A DNA stretch of 64,000 bases from Posidonia oceanica. Lineage: Eukaryota; Streptophyta; Magnoliopsida; Alismatales; Posidoniaceae. Every line of letters starts with the position of its first letter. Position 1 is the first letter of the stretch. The position numbers and the translations under genes were made by a program. Under the pieces are notes generated by a model. The model made no database searches. It saw only the letters and a program-made list of their open reading frames with translations, and was not told the DNA's origin. Of this stretch, positions 43,985 through 55,744 are shown piece after piece. The stretch lies in NCBI GenBank assembly GCA_037176725.1, contig JAZBRS010000044.1:3100001-3164000 (forward strand), written 5' to 3'.

Positions 43985-45560
43985 TGTTGATTTGTGAATC
44001 TGCTTGCTTCCTTGATTTGAGGATAAGTCTCCCTGTTTTGTGTGCCTTTTCGAAGACATGTCTGCTTGCTTCCCTGATTTGAGGACAAGTCTTCCCGTTT
44101 TGCGTGCCTTTTCGAAGACACGTCTGCTTGCTTTTTTGATTTGAGGACAAGTCTCCCCATTTTGCGTGCCTTTTCGAAGACACATCTGCTTGATGCCTTG
44201 ATTTGAGGACAAGTCTCCCTATTTTGCGTGCCTTTTCGAAGACACGTCTACTTGCTTCCTTGATTTGAGGACAAGTCTCCCTGTTTTGCATGCCTTTTCG
44301 AAGACACGTCTGCTTGATTCCTTGATTTGAGGACAAGTCTCCCTATTTTGTGTGCCTTTTCGAAGACATGTCTGCTTGTTTCCTTGCTTTGAGGATAGGC
44401 CCCTTTGCATGCCCTTTCGAGGTCATGTCTGCTTGTTTCCTTGCTTTGAGTATAGGCACCTTTGCGTGCCCTTTCGAGGTCATGTCTGCTCGTTTCCTTG
44501 CTTTGAGGACGAGCGCCTTTGCATGCCCTTTCGAGGTAGTGTCTGCTTGTTTCCTCAGTTGGTTTGAGGACGAGCGCCTTTGCATGCCCTTTCAAGGTTA
44601 TGTCTGCTTGTTTCCTTGCTTTGAGGACAGGCCCCTTTGCATGCCTTTTCGAGGTTATGTCTGCTTATTTCCTTACTTTGAGGACAAGCCCCCTTTACGT
44701 GCCCTTTCGAGGTCATGTCTGCTTATTTCCTTGCTTTGAGGACAGGCTCCTTTGCATGCCCTTTCGAGGTCATCTCTGCTCGTTTCCTTGCTTTGAGGAC
44801 GAGCGCCTTTGCATGCCCTTTCGAGGTCATGTCTGCTTGTTTCCTTGCTTTGAGGACAAGCCCCTTTGCGTGCCCTTTCGAGGTCATGTCTGCTTATTTC
44901 TTTGCTTTAAGGACAGGCTCCTTTGCATGCCCTTTCGAGGTCATGTCTGCTCGTTTCCTTGCTTTGAGGATGAGCGCCTTTGCATGCCCTTTCGAGGTCA
45001 TGTCTGCTTGTTTCCTTGCTTTGAGGACAAGCCCCTTTGCGTGCCCTTTCGAGGTCATGTCTGTTTGTTTCCTTGCTTTGAGGACAGGCTCCTTTGCATG
45101 CCCTTTCGAGGTCATGTCTGCTCGTTTCCTTGCTTTGAGGACGAGCGCCTTTGCATGCCCTTTCGAGGTCGTGTTTGCTTGTTTCCTCAGTTGCTTTGAG
45201 GACGAGCGCCATTGCATACCCTTTCGAGGTCATGTCTACTTGTTTCCTCAGTTGGTTTGAAGACGAGTCCTTTTTTGCGTGCCTTTTCAAAGACACGTCT
45301 GCTTGTTTCCTTGCTTTGAGGATAAGCCTTTTGCATGCATTTTCGAAGTCACGTCTGCTTGTTTCCTTGCTTTGTGGACAAGCCCCTTCCCGTGCCATTT
45401 TGAAGACACGTCTGCTTGCTTCCTCGCTTTGAGGACAAGCCCCTTTGCGTGCCTTTTCGAAGTCACGTCTGCTTGCTTCCTCAATTTGAGGACGAGCCTT
45501 TTCTTTTTATGTGTCTCTTCGGAGTCTTGCTTGTTTGCTTCCTCTGTCGAGGACAAGTCT
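43985..45560 (+). repeat. Tandem arrays of about 57-64-bp units (element F 3' region)
   Basis: First part (43985-44390): about six units with 'gatttgaggacaagtctccc' and 'ccttttcgaagacacgtctg'. Second part (44390-45540): about twenty units of about 57 bp with 'ccttgctttgaggacaggcc' and 'ccctttcgaggtcatgtctg'. Several frames on both strands are open across the arrays, but these are by-products of the repeats. Confidence 0.9.
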
Positions 45561-46144
45561 TTCCTTCCAGGCTGGCAGCCCTAACTGCTCGGTTGACATC
45601 CATCAAAACTGTTCAACTCCTCTTTCGATGCCAAGGACGCTTTGGCTGTTCCCTGGTGTCACCCTTGATACTAGGGGCATCATATTTTTTGCCGCCCTCG
45701 GTATCTTCTTTGGTCTGGTAGTCCTAGCTACCTGGATGATACCTGTTACCCTGTCTAGTGTCCTCTCTTTGGGCCGATAACCCTAACTATCCGGTGATGA
45801 GTCCGTCAACTCACAATCCATTGCATCGACATTGCATGCTAGATAGCGATAATCTATTGCATGCAACTCATAGTCATCCACAATACATGCATCGCCCACA
45901 TCTCCCCAGTGGAGTTCAGCATGGCAAACATTAGTACGAGTTTTACTTTAGCATCGGCACTGCTACATCTCATCGCACTGCATCTGCATTTGCATTTGCA
46001 TTCGCATTGCGGCAATGAGTTATGATTTTCGGTGCATCCGCCAAATATGTGACTCAGGCCTACAGCAACATTGTGCTCCTGCCGGGGTCAGGAGGAGTGT
46101 CTAGTCAGCCCTGAGTAGTGGCCTTGGTTCCCTTTACCTTGCTC
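45561..46144 (+). other. Spacer between tandem array and polypurine tract of element F
   Basis: No gene. Contains GCAT-rich sequence ('gcatttgcatttgcattcgc', 45985-46010) and the 'ggtgcatccgcc' block, also found beside the tracts of A (about 3211) and C (about 55305, reverse). Confidence 0.5.
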
Positions 46145-46157
46145 AGGGAGGGGCATC
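46145..46157 (+). promoter_or_regulatory. Polypurine tract of element F
   Basis: AGGGAGGGGCATC directly before the LTR start TGTAGACACC at 46158. Confidence 0.8.
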
Positions 46158-46388
46158 TGTAGACACCCCATTTTGACTGCCTGGAAGATGATGGACCCTC
46201 CTACAAGCTCGCTCGGACTCTAGGATGGCTCTTTCTCTCTCAAACCCACCCTAAAACCCCATCTAAACCCCAAAACCCTCACTCAATCCCACCTAGGCCT
46301 TAGCCCACATTTAACCCAAGTTTTAAACCAAAGCAAAGCCCAACTTAAGCCTTTCTCCTCTCAGGCTCGTTGGACGCTGGCATTGGTA

Positions 46389-46406
46389 GCGTCCAACGTT
46401 GGACGC
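46389..46406 (+). promoter_or_regulatory. Perfect 18-bp ACGT palindrome in 3' LTR F
   Basis: GCGTCCAACGTTGGACGC, identical to 30329-30346 in the 5' LTR and flanked by the same half-sites. Confidence 0.6.
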
Positions 46407-47269
46407 ACTCTGTGCCAGCGTCCAACGAGTCAAGAGTTGCAGCGGCAACCGCCACCTCTGGCTCACCGCTTCCGTCCTTCCTCCCGCCTATACCACACTT
46501 ACTAGCTGTCCTCTCACCCCACTATAGCCACCCGCTAGGTGCCAAGCCCACTTACTCCCTGCCACGGCATCCCTTCCTCCGCCGGCGGGCCTTCAGCTCA
46601 CCTGCTCTCACTGCCACCGCTGCTTGTGTCCTGCCACCACCGAGACTTTGGCCACCTCCGGACAAGCCACACTAACTCGTCTGACATCCCTCATGGCCTC
46701 CCCACTCACCACAACCTCTGCCATTTCCTGCCAAGGCCTGCAACCTCCGCTGCCAATGTTAGAGCAACCCAACACAAAACCAAGACTTCACCTCGATTCA
46801 CAACACACCACACCCATTCATGAGAGAATTGAGTGCCTCCCAGACCTTGAGCAATCTCCCACGACCACCCCCGAGCCTTCAGCCTTCACTCTCAAGCTTC
46901 CCTCGCGTCCAGAAAGCTCGCCGGAGTTCGCCGGCCACCTCCTTCTGCAACGCCGGTGAGGAGTGCAAACACACATCTGCAGGCTGCAACCAGGTAGGCT
47001 CTCTTCACCTCTAGCTTGTACATGCATGTGGTAGCATAGCTAGCTAGTTTTTACGTGTCTTAGCACACCACACATTCCCCCTCGCCTTGGCTTTCCAGCC
47101 GCGAGGAGGAGGAGGTGGGTGGAGCAATCCATCCACCTATTTCTAGCGCCAAGCACATGGACATGCTCGTCGTCACTCACTCTTGCTTTCTAGCAAGTCA
47201 GTTTGAGATTTTTGGCTGATTTGGCCACTAATCTTGGCTGGGAAACTTCCCAACCTGTTGGTCGCACAT

Positions 47270-47552
47270 GCTGGTGTGTCCAACGTTGGACGTGCCCAGA
47301 GGCAGCGTCCAACAACCCTGCAGGTCATTTATTTTATTTTGCTTCCAAGTTGCTATGCTTTAGTTGTATCTCTATGAGTTTGCTTGATATGCTTCCTTTC
47401 ATGCTTACAGATGCAATGACATGTTTTATATCAAGTTTTGATCCTAGTTTGGATCCATATTTCATGCTTCAGATCATTATGCTATTTGCCTGTGTTGGAC
47501 GTTGGAGCACACTGCGTCCAACGTTGGATGCTGGTGTGTCCAGCGTCCTATT
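47270..47552 (+). promoter_or_regulatory. ACGT motifs in 3' LTR F, middle group
   Basis: Sites at 47270-47314 and 47494-47552, matching 31210-31254 and 31434-31490 of the 5' LTR. Confidence 0.5.
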
Positions 47553-47869
47553 GATCTGTGTGTTTACACTTACTGCCATGCTTGAGTGCTGCTTCCTTTC
47601 GAGTTAAATACTTGCTCCATGTATGTGTAGTGGTGTTTGGCCTCCATGGCAACTATGTTTAAGTTTGTAAGTTCCTTTTCAAGTTGCATGTTGGTTTACA
47701 TGGGTTTTGTTCCCTTATTTCCCTATGCATGCTTCTTAAAATGTTCTATACGGAATGCTTGCTTGATCTATGTTGCATGCCTTGGTTTAGTCTGCTTTCC
47801 ATAGCTTGCATGCATAGTTGAGTGGTTTTTGAGCTCAGTTCTTCCTTGCAGCTTGTTATGCCTCTTTTA

Positions 47870-48640
47870 TGTGTTGGACGCAAGTACACTCTGCGTCCTA
47901 TGTTGGACGCAGATGTACTCTGCGTCCTATGTGTCTGCTTAGCTGCTCTTGTTTTAATGCTTGCATGATGCTGTTATTTCTCATGCCAACTCAATCCATG
48001 CTTGCATGTTTGTGTGCTTAGCCCTCTTAGCCACTATTGTCAAGTTTTCATGGTTTTTATCAAGGTTTTGTGCAGGTTTTCCATGTCTTTGGCCTTCCAG
48101 TGTGTTGGACTCGGGTACTGCTGGCGTCGTACATAGGACGCAGGTGGTGCTTGCGTCCTACACTCTGGTTGTGTCTTTCCTTATGCATGCTTTGCAGATG
48201 CTTTCCTTTTTGGATTTTTACTTGATCCATGTGTGTATGCTTAGCTGTGACCTGTTTATAGTAACTTAAATGCATGCCCATGTGTTTATTTTGTCACTTT
48301 GCATGGGTTTTCGCTATGTATCTGTTTGCAGAGTGTTGGATGCAGAGTACTCCAGCGTCCTGTGTTGGACGCTGTGTACTCTAGCGTCCAACATCCTGCT
48401 TTGCTTAAATCATCTCCATGCTTGCATCATGTCTTTAAATCTCTTTGTGGATTATTATTTGGACTACCTAGCATGATGTGCATGTCTTCTACTGCTTCAT
48501 TGGATTTGCATCGCATTCATACATCTAGAATGCATGTTTTTTCGAACTGCATGTTTTCTGCTGTCTTCCATCTGTCTGTGTTGGACGCTGTCTGGCCCTG
48601 CGTCCAACATTAGACGCAGGTCAATGCTACGTCCAACACT
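47870..48640 (+). promoter_or_regulatory. Half-site array 'GTTGGACGC..GCGTCC' in 3' LTR F
   Basis: Repeated pairs of tgttggacgca and gcgtcctat / gcgtccaac occur at 47873-47930, 48100-48160, 48331-48392 and 48577-48640. Compared with the 5' LTR, the 47873-47930 site has an extra unit of about 28 bp, so the motif number changed between the two LTRs. Confidence 0.5.
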
Positions 48641-49182
48641 TACAGTTAGTTGGCTGAACCCTGTTATAAAGCGCTGATTTCATTTTGCTTGCCATTTTCC
48701 GCATTTTATTGCCTCCAACACATGCCTTGACACCCATGCATGCTGCTAGACCCTTGCTTTCAGTTTTACGCCTTGCATCGCTTGCTTTCCCGTGGTTTTC
48801 CATGTCGATTTTCCTTCCCCATTGCATGTCATATGCTTGCATCGTGTGGTTTTATTTGGCTTTTCCATCATTGTTTCCTTTCCCCTTTGCATGTCTCACT
48901 TGCATTGCGTGGTTTTATCGACATTTTGTTTTATCTCCTGCATTTGCATTAGGATAGTGATGCTTACTATCTGGAGTTCTCACGAACCAGGGTTCGCCCA
49001 GTTCGGAACACAGGTAGCACTGCTGAGCACATAGGCTGCACATTTAATTCCTCATGCATGGTGTAGTAATCCCAATCAGAATCAGGTTTACTATTAGCGG
49101 CTATGTCCGAGGAGGAGGGCTCAACTCGAAAACACTTAAAACAGGAGAGAAAAGATAAGAAAAGAAGGAGATAAGACAATTC

Positions 49183-49192
49183 AGAGTCGCCA
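49183..49192 (-). other. Primer-binding-site-like sequence inside LTR C
   Basis: Minus strand reads TGGCGACTCT, about 120 bp before the LTR end, at the position equivalent to 7971-7980 and 17041-17050. Confidence 0.35.
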
Positions 49193-49384
49193 CCGTGTCT
49201 ATTATCGGGAGACAAGGAAAACAGGGGGAAATGCGTGAGCTAATGCGCAAAACCAAGCAAAGAATGCAATGCAAAGCAATGCAAAGGAAAACAGATGCAA
49301 ATGAATGCAAATTAGATGACTCATGCCTAGGATAAGGGCAATATGGTCATTGCGGGCCAAAAGACTGGGCAAGGACTCCTGTTA

Positions 49385-49440
49385 TGAGCGGGAAAGGTGT
49401 TAGGCACCCCCGACACGCCCGAGAATCGGTTTTTCTAGGC
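49385..49440 (-). promoter_or_regulatory. Conserved LTR block with GGTGTTAGGCACC inverted repeat (LTR C)
   Basis: Reverse-complement equivalent of 7748-7800 and 16818-16870, again more conserved than its surroundings. Confidence 0.5.
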
Positions 49441-49639
49441 TTACGCTCGCATACGCAGGGAAATGCAGTTTGAAAGCTTAAATGCCAATGAATGCCTGAA
49501 TGAATGCTCATAAGTGTGCTCTAAGTGGTGGAATTCAATGCAAGAAAGTAATCGTGCAGTCTAAGTGCTCAGTAGTACTGTCTGTGTTCCGAACCGGTCG
49601 AAACCTGGCTCGTGAGAACTCCAGGTAGTAAGCATCACT

Positions 49640-50150
49640 GCCCTATATGCAAATGCAAGCGAAAAAGCAAAACGGCGGTAAAACCAAGCAATGCAGGCGA
49701 CATGCAAGAGAAAACGGCATAAAACACGCAAAACAATGTGAGAAACGGAAGCGGCACGCGAAACAGTGCAAGAAAACGAGAACGGCACGGGAAACGATGC
49801 AAGAAAACGAGGCGGGCACGCAAAACAGTGCCAAAAACAGAGCAGACACGCGAAACGGTGCCAAAAACAGAGCGAGCATGCAAAACGCTGCCAAAACGAA
49901 GTGGGCACACGAAATGGTGCCAAAAGCGAAGCAGGCATGCGAAACAATGCAAGAAAACGACGCGGGCACGCAAAACGGTGCAAAAATAGAGCGGGCACGC
50001 GAAACGGTGCCAAAAACAGAGCGGGCACGCAAAACAGTGCCAAAAGCAAAGCGGGCACGCAAAACGGTGCCAAAAACGGAGCGGACACGCGAAACGGTGC
50101 CAAAAACAGAGCGAGCACGCAAAACGGTGCCAAAACGAGCGAGATAAAGC
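49640..50150 (-). repeat. 30-bp tandem array inside LTR C
   Basis: About sixteen units, on the + strand 'gcgggcacgcaaaacggtgc' followed by 'caaaaac(a)gag'. Equivalent to the arrays of LTRs A and B but with a different dominant unit, showing independent homogenisation. Confidence 0.85.
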
Positions 50151-53100
50151 ATCGGTAAAACCATGCAGATGCAAAAGCTAAGAAAAAGAGCAAGAAAAGC
50201 AAAGGGGAGGTAAACAGCGCAAGTGTGAGAACGAGCCCCATTTAAGTCCACGCAAAGTTGGTGTGAAGACTTACAAAAGGGAAGGGAAACAAGTGGAAGG
50301 ATTACCACTGTTTTGTGATTGTTTCCTACCAAGATATCCCACAATGTGTCTCGCACGCTGCCAAGAGCTTGTGATGCGATCGGATTGTGGAAAAAGGGGA
50401 AGAAAGTCGTAATTAGTGGTGAATCCAGGGGAAAAGCAACACAAAACACTGGGAGTATGCGAAAAGAGGAAGTAGAGTTGGTAGATAAGAAGAGGGAGTC
50501 CTATTCTACATGCTCGAGAAAACAGAAAGCAAAAACAATGCATGGAATGCAAATGGTGTGCAAATGAATGCTGTGCAAGGGTTCAGGAGGACTTACCTTG
50601 GAAATCTGAAGCCTGATCTAAAATCTGCTTGTCCATGCTGAAGAGTGCTCCGCCGGGGTTGTCCAGGTAGCTTGGTTGAGAAGATCTGAAGATATCCCAG
50701 CTCCAAGGCAGAGAGGCTAGAACAGGGGAGAAGAATGGATCTAGGTGTACAAGAGGTCCTAGGGGTGTGCACAACAGGTCCTCCCATATAAATGGGAACT
50801 ATGAATGCTTAAGTGTGTGCAAGGGATGTCAAATGCAAGAATGCATGAGTGCAATGCATGCAGGATGCAAGAAAAGACTTAGGGATGATTTTTCAGAAAA
50901 CCGGGGCCTTATATGCAATTTTGAAAAAGTGGGGGTCTAAATGCAAGGAGTTTGGAAAGCTAGGGGCTTTTATGCAAAGTTTTTGAAAAATGGAGGGTCT
51001 GAATGCAATTTTGCAAAATGCAGGGTTCAAAATGCAATTTTTCAAGATAGACATGCATCAAGACAAGTTTTGAAATCATTTGGTAAGTTGGCATGCAATT
51101 TTGAAGTTAACAAGGTCTAAAATGCAATTTTTCCAACAAAACAGTGGTCTTAGTGGTCTGGGAATGCAAACAAGGGACCTACATGCAATTTTTCAAATAT
51201 GCAAGGTCTAAAATGCAATTTTATAAGCAAAATATGCATTTAAATGATTTTTATAAGCATGTAGAGGACCTATGTGCAATTTTTAAAACATGTAGGGTCA
51301 AAAATGCAATTTTATAAGCAAAATATGCATTTAAATGACAGGCAGAGGACCTATATGCAATTTTCAAATCATGCAAGGTCAAAAATGCAATTTTATAAGC
51401 AAAATATGCATTTAAATGACATGCAGATGACCTATATGCAATTTTCAAATCATGCAGGGTCAAAAATGCAATTTTATAAGCAAAATATGCATTTAAATGA
51501 TAGGTAGAGGACCTATATGCAATTTTCAAATCATACAGGGTCAGAAATGCAATTTTATAAGCAAAATATGCATTTAAATGTTTGCTGTGCATGATGGAGG
51601 ACCTATATGCAAAAATCAGAAAATATGAGGGAAATGATGCAATGCAGTAAGGAAAATTGAAAAATAAAGACCTAAGTTAACAGATCAGAGGATTAAATTG
51701 CAAATAGGAAAAACAACAGGGACCAAAAATGCAATATATCAAGGTAAAATATGAGCATTAAATCAAATTAACAACTGGAGGACTAACATGCAATAATAGA
51801 AAGCTAGAGGGCTAGAACTAAAATAAATACAGAAGGAAGTTACAGCAGAAGGACTGACATGCAATTAATTGATTTTTCAGATTTTTCATGCAATATCATA
51901 AGATTTAAATGCGAAATTAAATGAATGATAAACAGAGACAGGACTAGAATGCAATAAATCAAAAAAGCAAGGCAGATATGCAATATTTGGTAAAATAAGC
52001 ATGGTAAGTAAAAATAAAGCTACAGTGTTTGGAAGAAAAACCAGGCACTGTAGCAAAATGCTACCAGTGCCCGGAGAAGGAGATAAGGGATGCTGGAGAG
52101 GCGTAGATGCGGCGGCGATGCTCTCCAGTGCTCGGCGGAGGTCTGGGCTGCGTCAGGAAGCGGAGACGGGGCTCGGAGCAGGCCAGAGGGGACGTCGGAG
52201 CACTACAGAGCTGTCCGGAGTTAGAGCAGACGGGAACGGCGACGTCGTGGCATTCTGAGGCCACCGGAGTGCTCCTGGAGGTCGAGTGGTTCTCGGGGGA
52301 TGGTCAGCGAGGCGTTCTGCGGCTGGAGCGGCGATCCAAGGTCAGAGCTCGCTGGAGAAGAAGGAGTCGTCGGCGACGACGACTCGAAGCAGGAGGGGTT
52401 GAAACTTGAAACTAAAGGCCGGAAAAGAATGCTGGAACGAAAACTAACCTAAAGGGAAGAAGCAGTACCTGTTTCCGTGGCTGAGAAGTCCTCCCGACAT
52501 CGGTGGCTTCTGTGCTTGCCGGCGGAGGTCGTCCGGTCACTGCGGGTGCTGTCGACGGCTCGGGAGCGTCTAGATCTCTTCAGTGGAGTGCTCCGGAGCT
52601 TCTGGATGGTCGGAGCGAAGCTTCGACGACTGGAGCGAGACTTGGCTTCAGTGGGTGGACTGAAGGCAACAGGTGGTGGGTGAAGATGTTCTCTGCCCTT
52701 CAGACCAGTAGGGAGGCACCGGCGAGCTTCAGGAGGTCTGGTGAGTGTTTCTGGGTGGTTGAATTGGGTTGTGGTGGACTGGAGAGGAAGATGGCGGCTA
52801 GGTCGATTTTCTGGCAAGAATTGGGCTAAGTGTTTGAAGTGGAGGGTTCGGCCTGTGAGGGGGGAGAAGGCTGGGGTTCAGGTGGTCTGAGATGGTGGTG
52901 TTCTGGTGGTTTGCTGAGAGAAGTTTGGGAAGATTTGGGGCTCAGTAGAGATGACAATTTTGGAAGGAGTGGCGTTGGGTTGCTGCTGTGTTTTCAGGGT
53001 GACTGGGAGTGTTTTCAGGGATGGCTCTGGTCGTGGAAGGAAGGGAAGGAATGCTGGGATTCTGGGTGGATTTGGGGGATGAATTGAAGGAAGTTTGAGG

Positions 53101-55187
53101 ACTGTTCAGGGCTCTGATGTGGTCGGGAAAGAAGAGGCGGAAGAGCTGGTTCTTGCAGTGGAAGGAGGAAGGGATTTGGGTGCTGGGAACTCTCTGGATT
53201 CCTTTGCTCCCTCTCGGATGACAAAAGGCAGAAGAGGAGGGAATGAAGTGCTGGTTTTATCGACTGCTAAAGACTGAGACGCGTGGTGGTTTTTGAATTG
53301 CCACTGGCGGGAGGCAGCGGCTGTAGAGGGAAGGACGGCCGAGGCGACTGGCAATTAATGCCCTAGAGATGCCGCTGAGACGCGAGAGAGGAGGCCAGAC
53401 GCTGCAGCTGATGGAATCGAGAGGGAAGAAGAGAAGTTGAATTTGAAGAGGTGGAGGGAGTCAGCTGGCGGGAGAAAACCATGGAGGAAGAAGAAGAAGA
53501 AGAAGCAGAAGAAGGAGGGAGAAGGCGACCGTGGGCCGAGCTACGCGAAAGAAAAGAAAAAGAAAGAAAGAAAAGAAGGAAGGAGGGGAGACGGGCCGGA
53601 TTGGGCCAAAAAGAAAAGAAAGGAAAAATAGAAAGAGAGGAAGAAAGGGAAGGAGGAAGAGAAAGGAGAGAAATAAATTAGATAAAAATAAAATAAAATA
53701 AAATAAAAATAGGAAATATTTTTAGAGTGATTGTGTTTTAAGTTAAGACTTTGATTAAGTCTTTAATGATTGTTTTTGGTTAGTTAATTAGGTTTAAAGG
53801 GATTTTAGTTTTGATTAGGGTTTTTAGGGTTTTGTTTATTTTGATTTGTTTTTGATTTTGATTAAATGTTTGTTAAGTCTTTTAAGTTGTTTTTTAATTA
53901 TGTTTTTCTTGTTAAGTACTTGGGATGTTAATTAGGATTTTTTAAAGTTTGTTTTTAAATTAATTAGAGTGGGTTTTAGATTTTTGGATTTTAGTCTTTC
54001 TTTCTAAAGTCTTCTTTGATTTGTTTTTTTATTTTTGTTTGTTAAGTTCTTTTAATATATATTTTTTTGTTAGGTCTTCTTGTTAAGTTTTTAGTTAAGT
54101 GTTTTTAAATTTTGATTGTTTGTTTTTATTTTTTAATTAAGTTTTCCATTTTTCTCTTTTAGAGTTGTTAAGTTTAAGCTTTTTCTTAATTATTTGCCTT
54201 AGCATTTTTAATTGTTTTCTTTTCTTTTTAGGAATTGTTTTTTATTGCTTTTTAGTAGGATTTTTACCTTTGCTTGTTTTGGTTACATTTTGGTTTTTTC
54301 CTTAATTTTACAGCATTTTCTTTTGGTTTGTTTTGCACTTTTTGAGTTGCATTCTTGGTTTTCCATTTTAGCTAAATTTAGTTAGGTTTTTTGTTTTCAA
54401 TTGTTTGTTTAATGTTTTTAATTATTTTTCTTAGGGTTTTGGTTTGTTTTCCTTTTGTTTCAGAGTTTTGAAGGCTTTTTAAGGGTTTTTAGGGATTTAG
54501 TAAGAGAAAAGAAAAGGAAATTAAAAGGAAGAAGAAAATGGAGAAATGGAGGAATAAAGAGGAAAGAGAGGAGTTGAAAGAAAATAATTTTTTGAAAATC
54601 AAAGAAAATGCTAAAAATAAGATAAAAATAGGAATAAGATTGAGAACAGATAGAAGCACAAGGGGGACCCACAGCCAGGCAAGAAAAAGGGAGAAAAGGG
54701 GGTGAAAAGAAGGAGGATAATCAGGAGAGAGAGAGGAGAGAGAAAAGAATAATCCAGGAGAGAGAAAAGGATAATCTAGGAACATGGAAGGTTTAGAGGT
54801 TTTGAAAAGGGATGAATTTTGGTGGGTGTGTAGCCTAGGGTCTCTAGTGTTGATCCTAGAGTTTTGGTTTGGTTTTGGGAAAGTTTTGGAAGGGTTTTGC
54901 GGTGTAGAAAAAGGGTAGTTTTGCCTAGGTTTTCTAGGGTTTTTGGGAGTGGTTTTGGATTGAGAATTTCTAGGGATTTGGGTAGGTTTGCTAAGTTGGA
55001 ATTGGTGGATTTTTCTATGGTTTTTGGGTAAGTTTTGGGTTAGGGAAAGGGGTGTAGTCTTGGGTCAAGTTTGGGCTTGTTTTGAAGGGTAGGATGAAAA
55101 GGAGGGTGTAGTTTTGACCTCGGTTTGGATCCCGAAGTCACCAGAAGATTCCAATTGATTCAAGCCTGTCATAATGGGGTGTCAACA

Positions 55188-55200
55188 GATGCCCCTCCCT
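55188..55200 (-). promoter_or_regulatory. Polypurine tract of element C
   Basis: The minus strand reads AGGGAGGGGCATC directly before the LTR start. Identical to the tracts of elements A and F. Confidence 0.82.
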
Positions 55201-55744
55201 GAGCGAGGTCAAGCGAAGCGAGGCCGCTGCTCAGGATTGACAAGACACCCCATTTGACCGACAGGAGCAGAGGTTTGCTATAGGCGTGAGCTACTTATTC
55301 GGCGGATGCACCAAAAATCGTAGCTCGTTGCTGCAATGCAAAGATGTAGGTGCAGATGGATGAGATGCAAAGTATGCAATGCATGCGAATGCAATGCAAA
55401 TGTTAGTGCAAAAGTTAGTGCAGCTAGAATGCTGATGCAGCAGAAAAATGATGATGATGTTGGACTAATATGCAGTGCTAGAAAAGAAAAGGTGCAAAGG
55501 GGGATGCAACAGAAGAATGCTAAAAAAAGAAAATGCGATGCGGCACAAAGACTCGGCAGGCAGGCCAAATTTGCGCGACAAGGCGAGAAAGAAAAGTGCA
55601 GCTTGTCCCTACTTGGGGAGCAAGCTAGCGAAAAGAGTGCGAGGGGAGAGAGGCCGACTCTCCGATCGCAGAGGGATGTGGGACTTTGCTTTCCTGGGGC
55701 AAAGTCGCGCGAAAAGGGTGATAAGGTGTCGGGCTTATCGGCCG
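55201..55744 (-). other. Spacer between polypurine tract and tandem array of element C
   Basis: No gene. Corresponds to 2861-3325 of element A, with the GC-rich 'agcgaggccg' block, an ATGC-rich stretch and the 'gataaggtgtcgggcttatc' block. Confidence 0.5.

Larger units (their letters stand above)
30098..49061 (+). mobile_element. Element F: decayed Tat/Ogre-type LTR retrotransposon
   Basis: Shows a 5' LTR (truncated), gag, protease, reverse transcriptase, RNase H, archaeal-type RNase H, integrase, a sense PMD ORF, tandem arrays, a polypurine tract and a 3' LTR (46158 onward). The 3' LTR is interrupted at 49061 by element C; its last part must lie right of the window. Stops and frameshifts occur in every domain, so F cannot mobilise itself. 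Confidence 0.88.
46158..49061 (+). repeat. 3' LTR of element F, interrupted by element C
   Basis: Starts TGTAGACACCCC and aligns with the 5' LTR to about 48037, then continues with sequence that the 5' LTR has lost. Around 48930-49050 it becomes similar to LTR A near 7505-7615 ('ggagttctcacga(g/a)ccagg' phrase), showing that the LTR families share a 3' half. At 49061/49062 it is cut by LTR C. Its last several hundred bases would be expected to the right of the window. Confidence 0.82.
49062..55187 (-). repeat. LTR C (3' LTR of element C), 6126 bp
   Basis: On the minus strand it starts TGTTGACACCCC at 55187, directly after the polypurine tract, and ends GGGATTACTACA at 49062. It is the unbroken relative of LTR D (8146-11654 plus 17216-18620) and, in its 3' part, of LTRs A and B. 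Contains the conserved GGTGTTAGGCACC block (49385-49440), the PBS-like site (49183-49192), the 30-bp array (49640-50150) and a GA-rich zone (53430-53700). Confidence 0.9.

Noticed and set aside
44219..45584. Several overlapping ORFs of 100-211 codons on both strands
   Set aside because: Shadows of the 57-bp tandem array of element F; the 57-bp period is a multiple of three, so frames stay open by chance.
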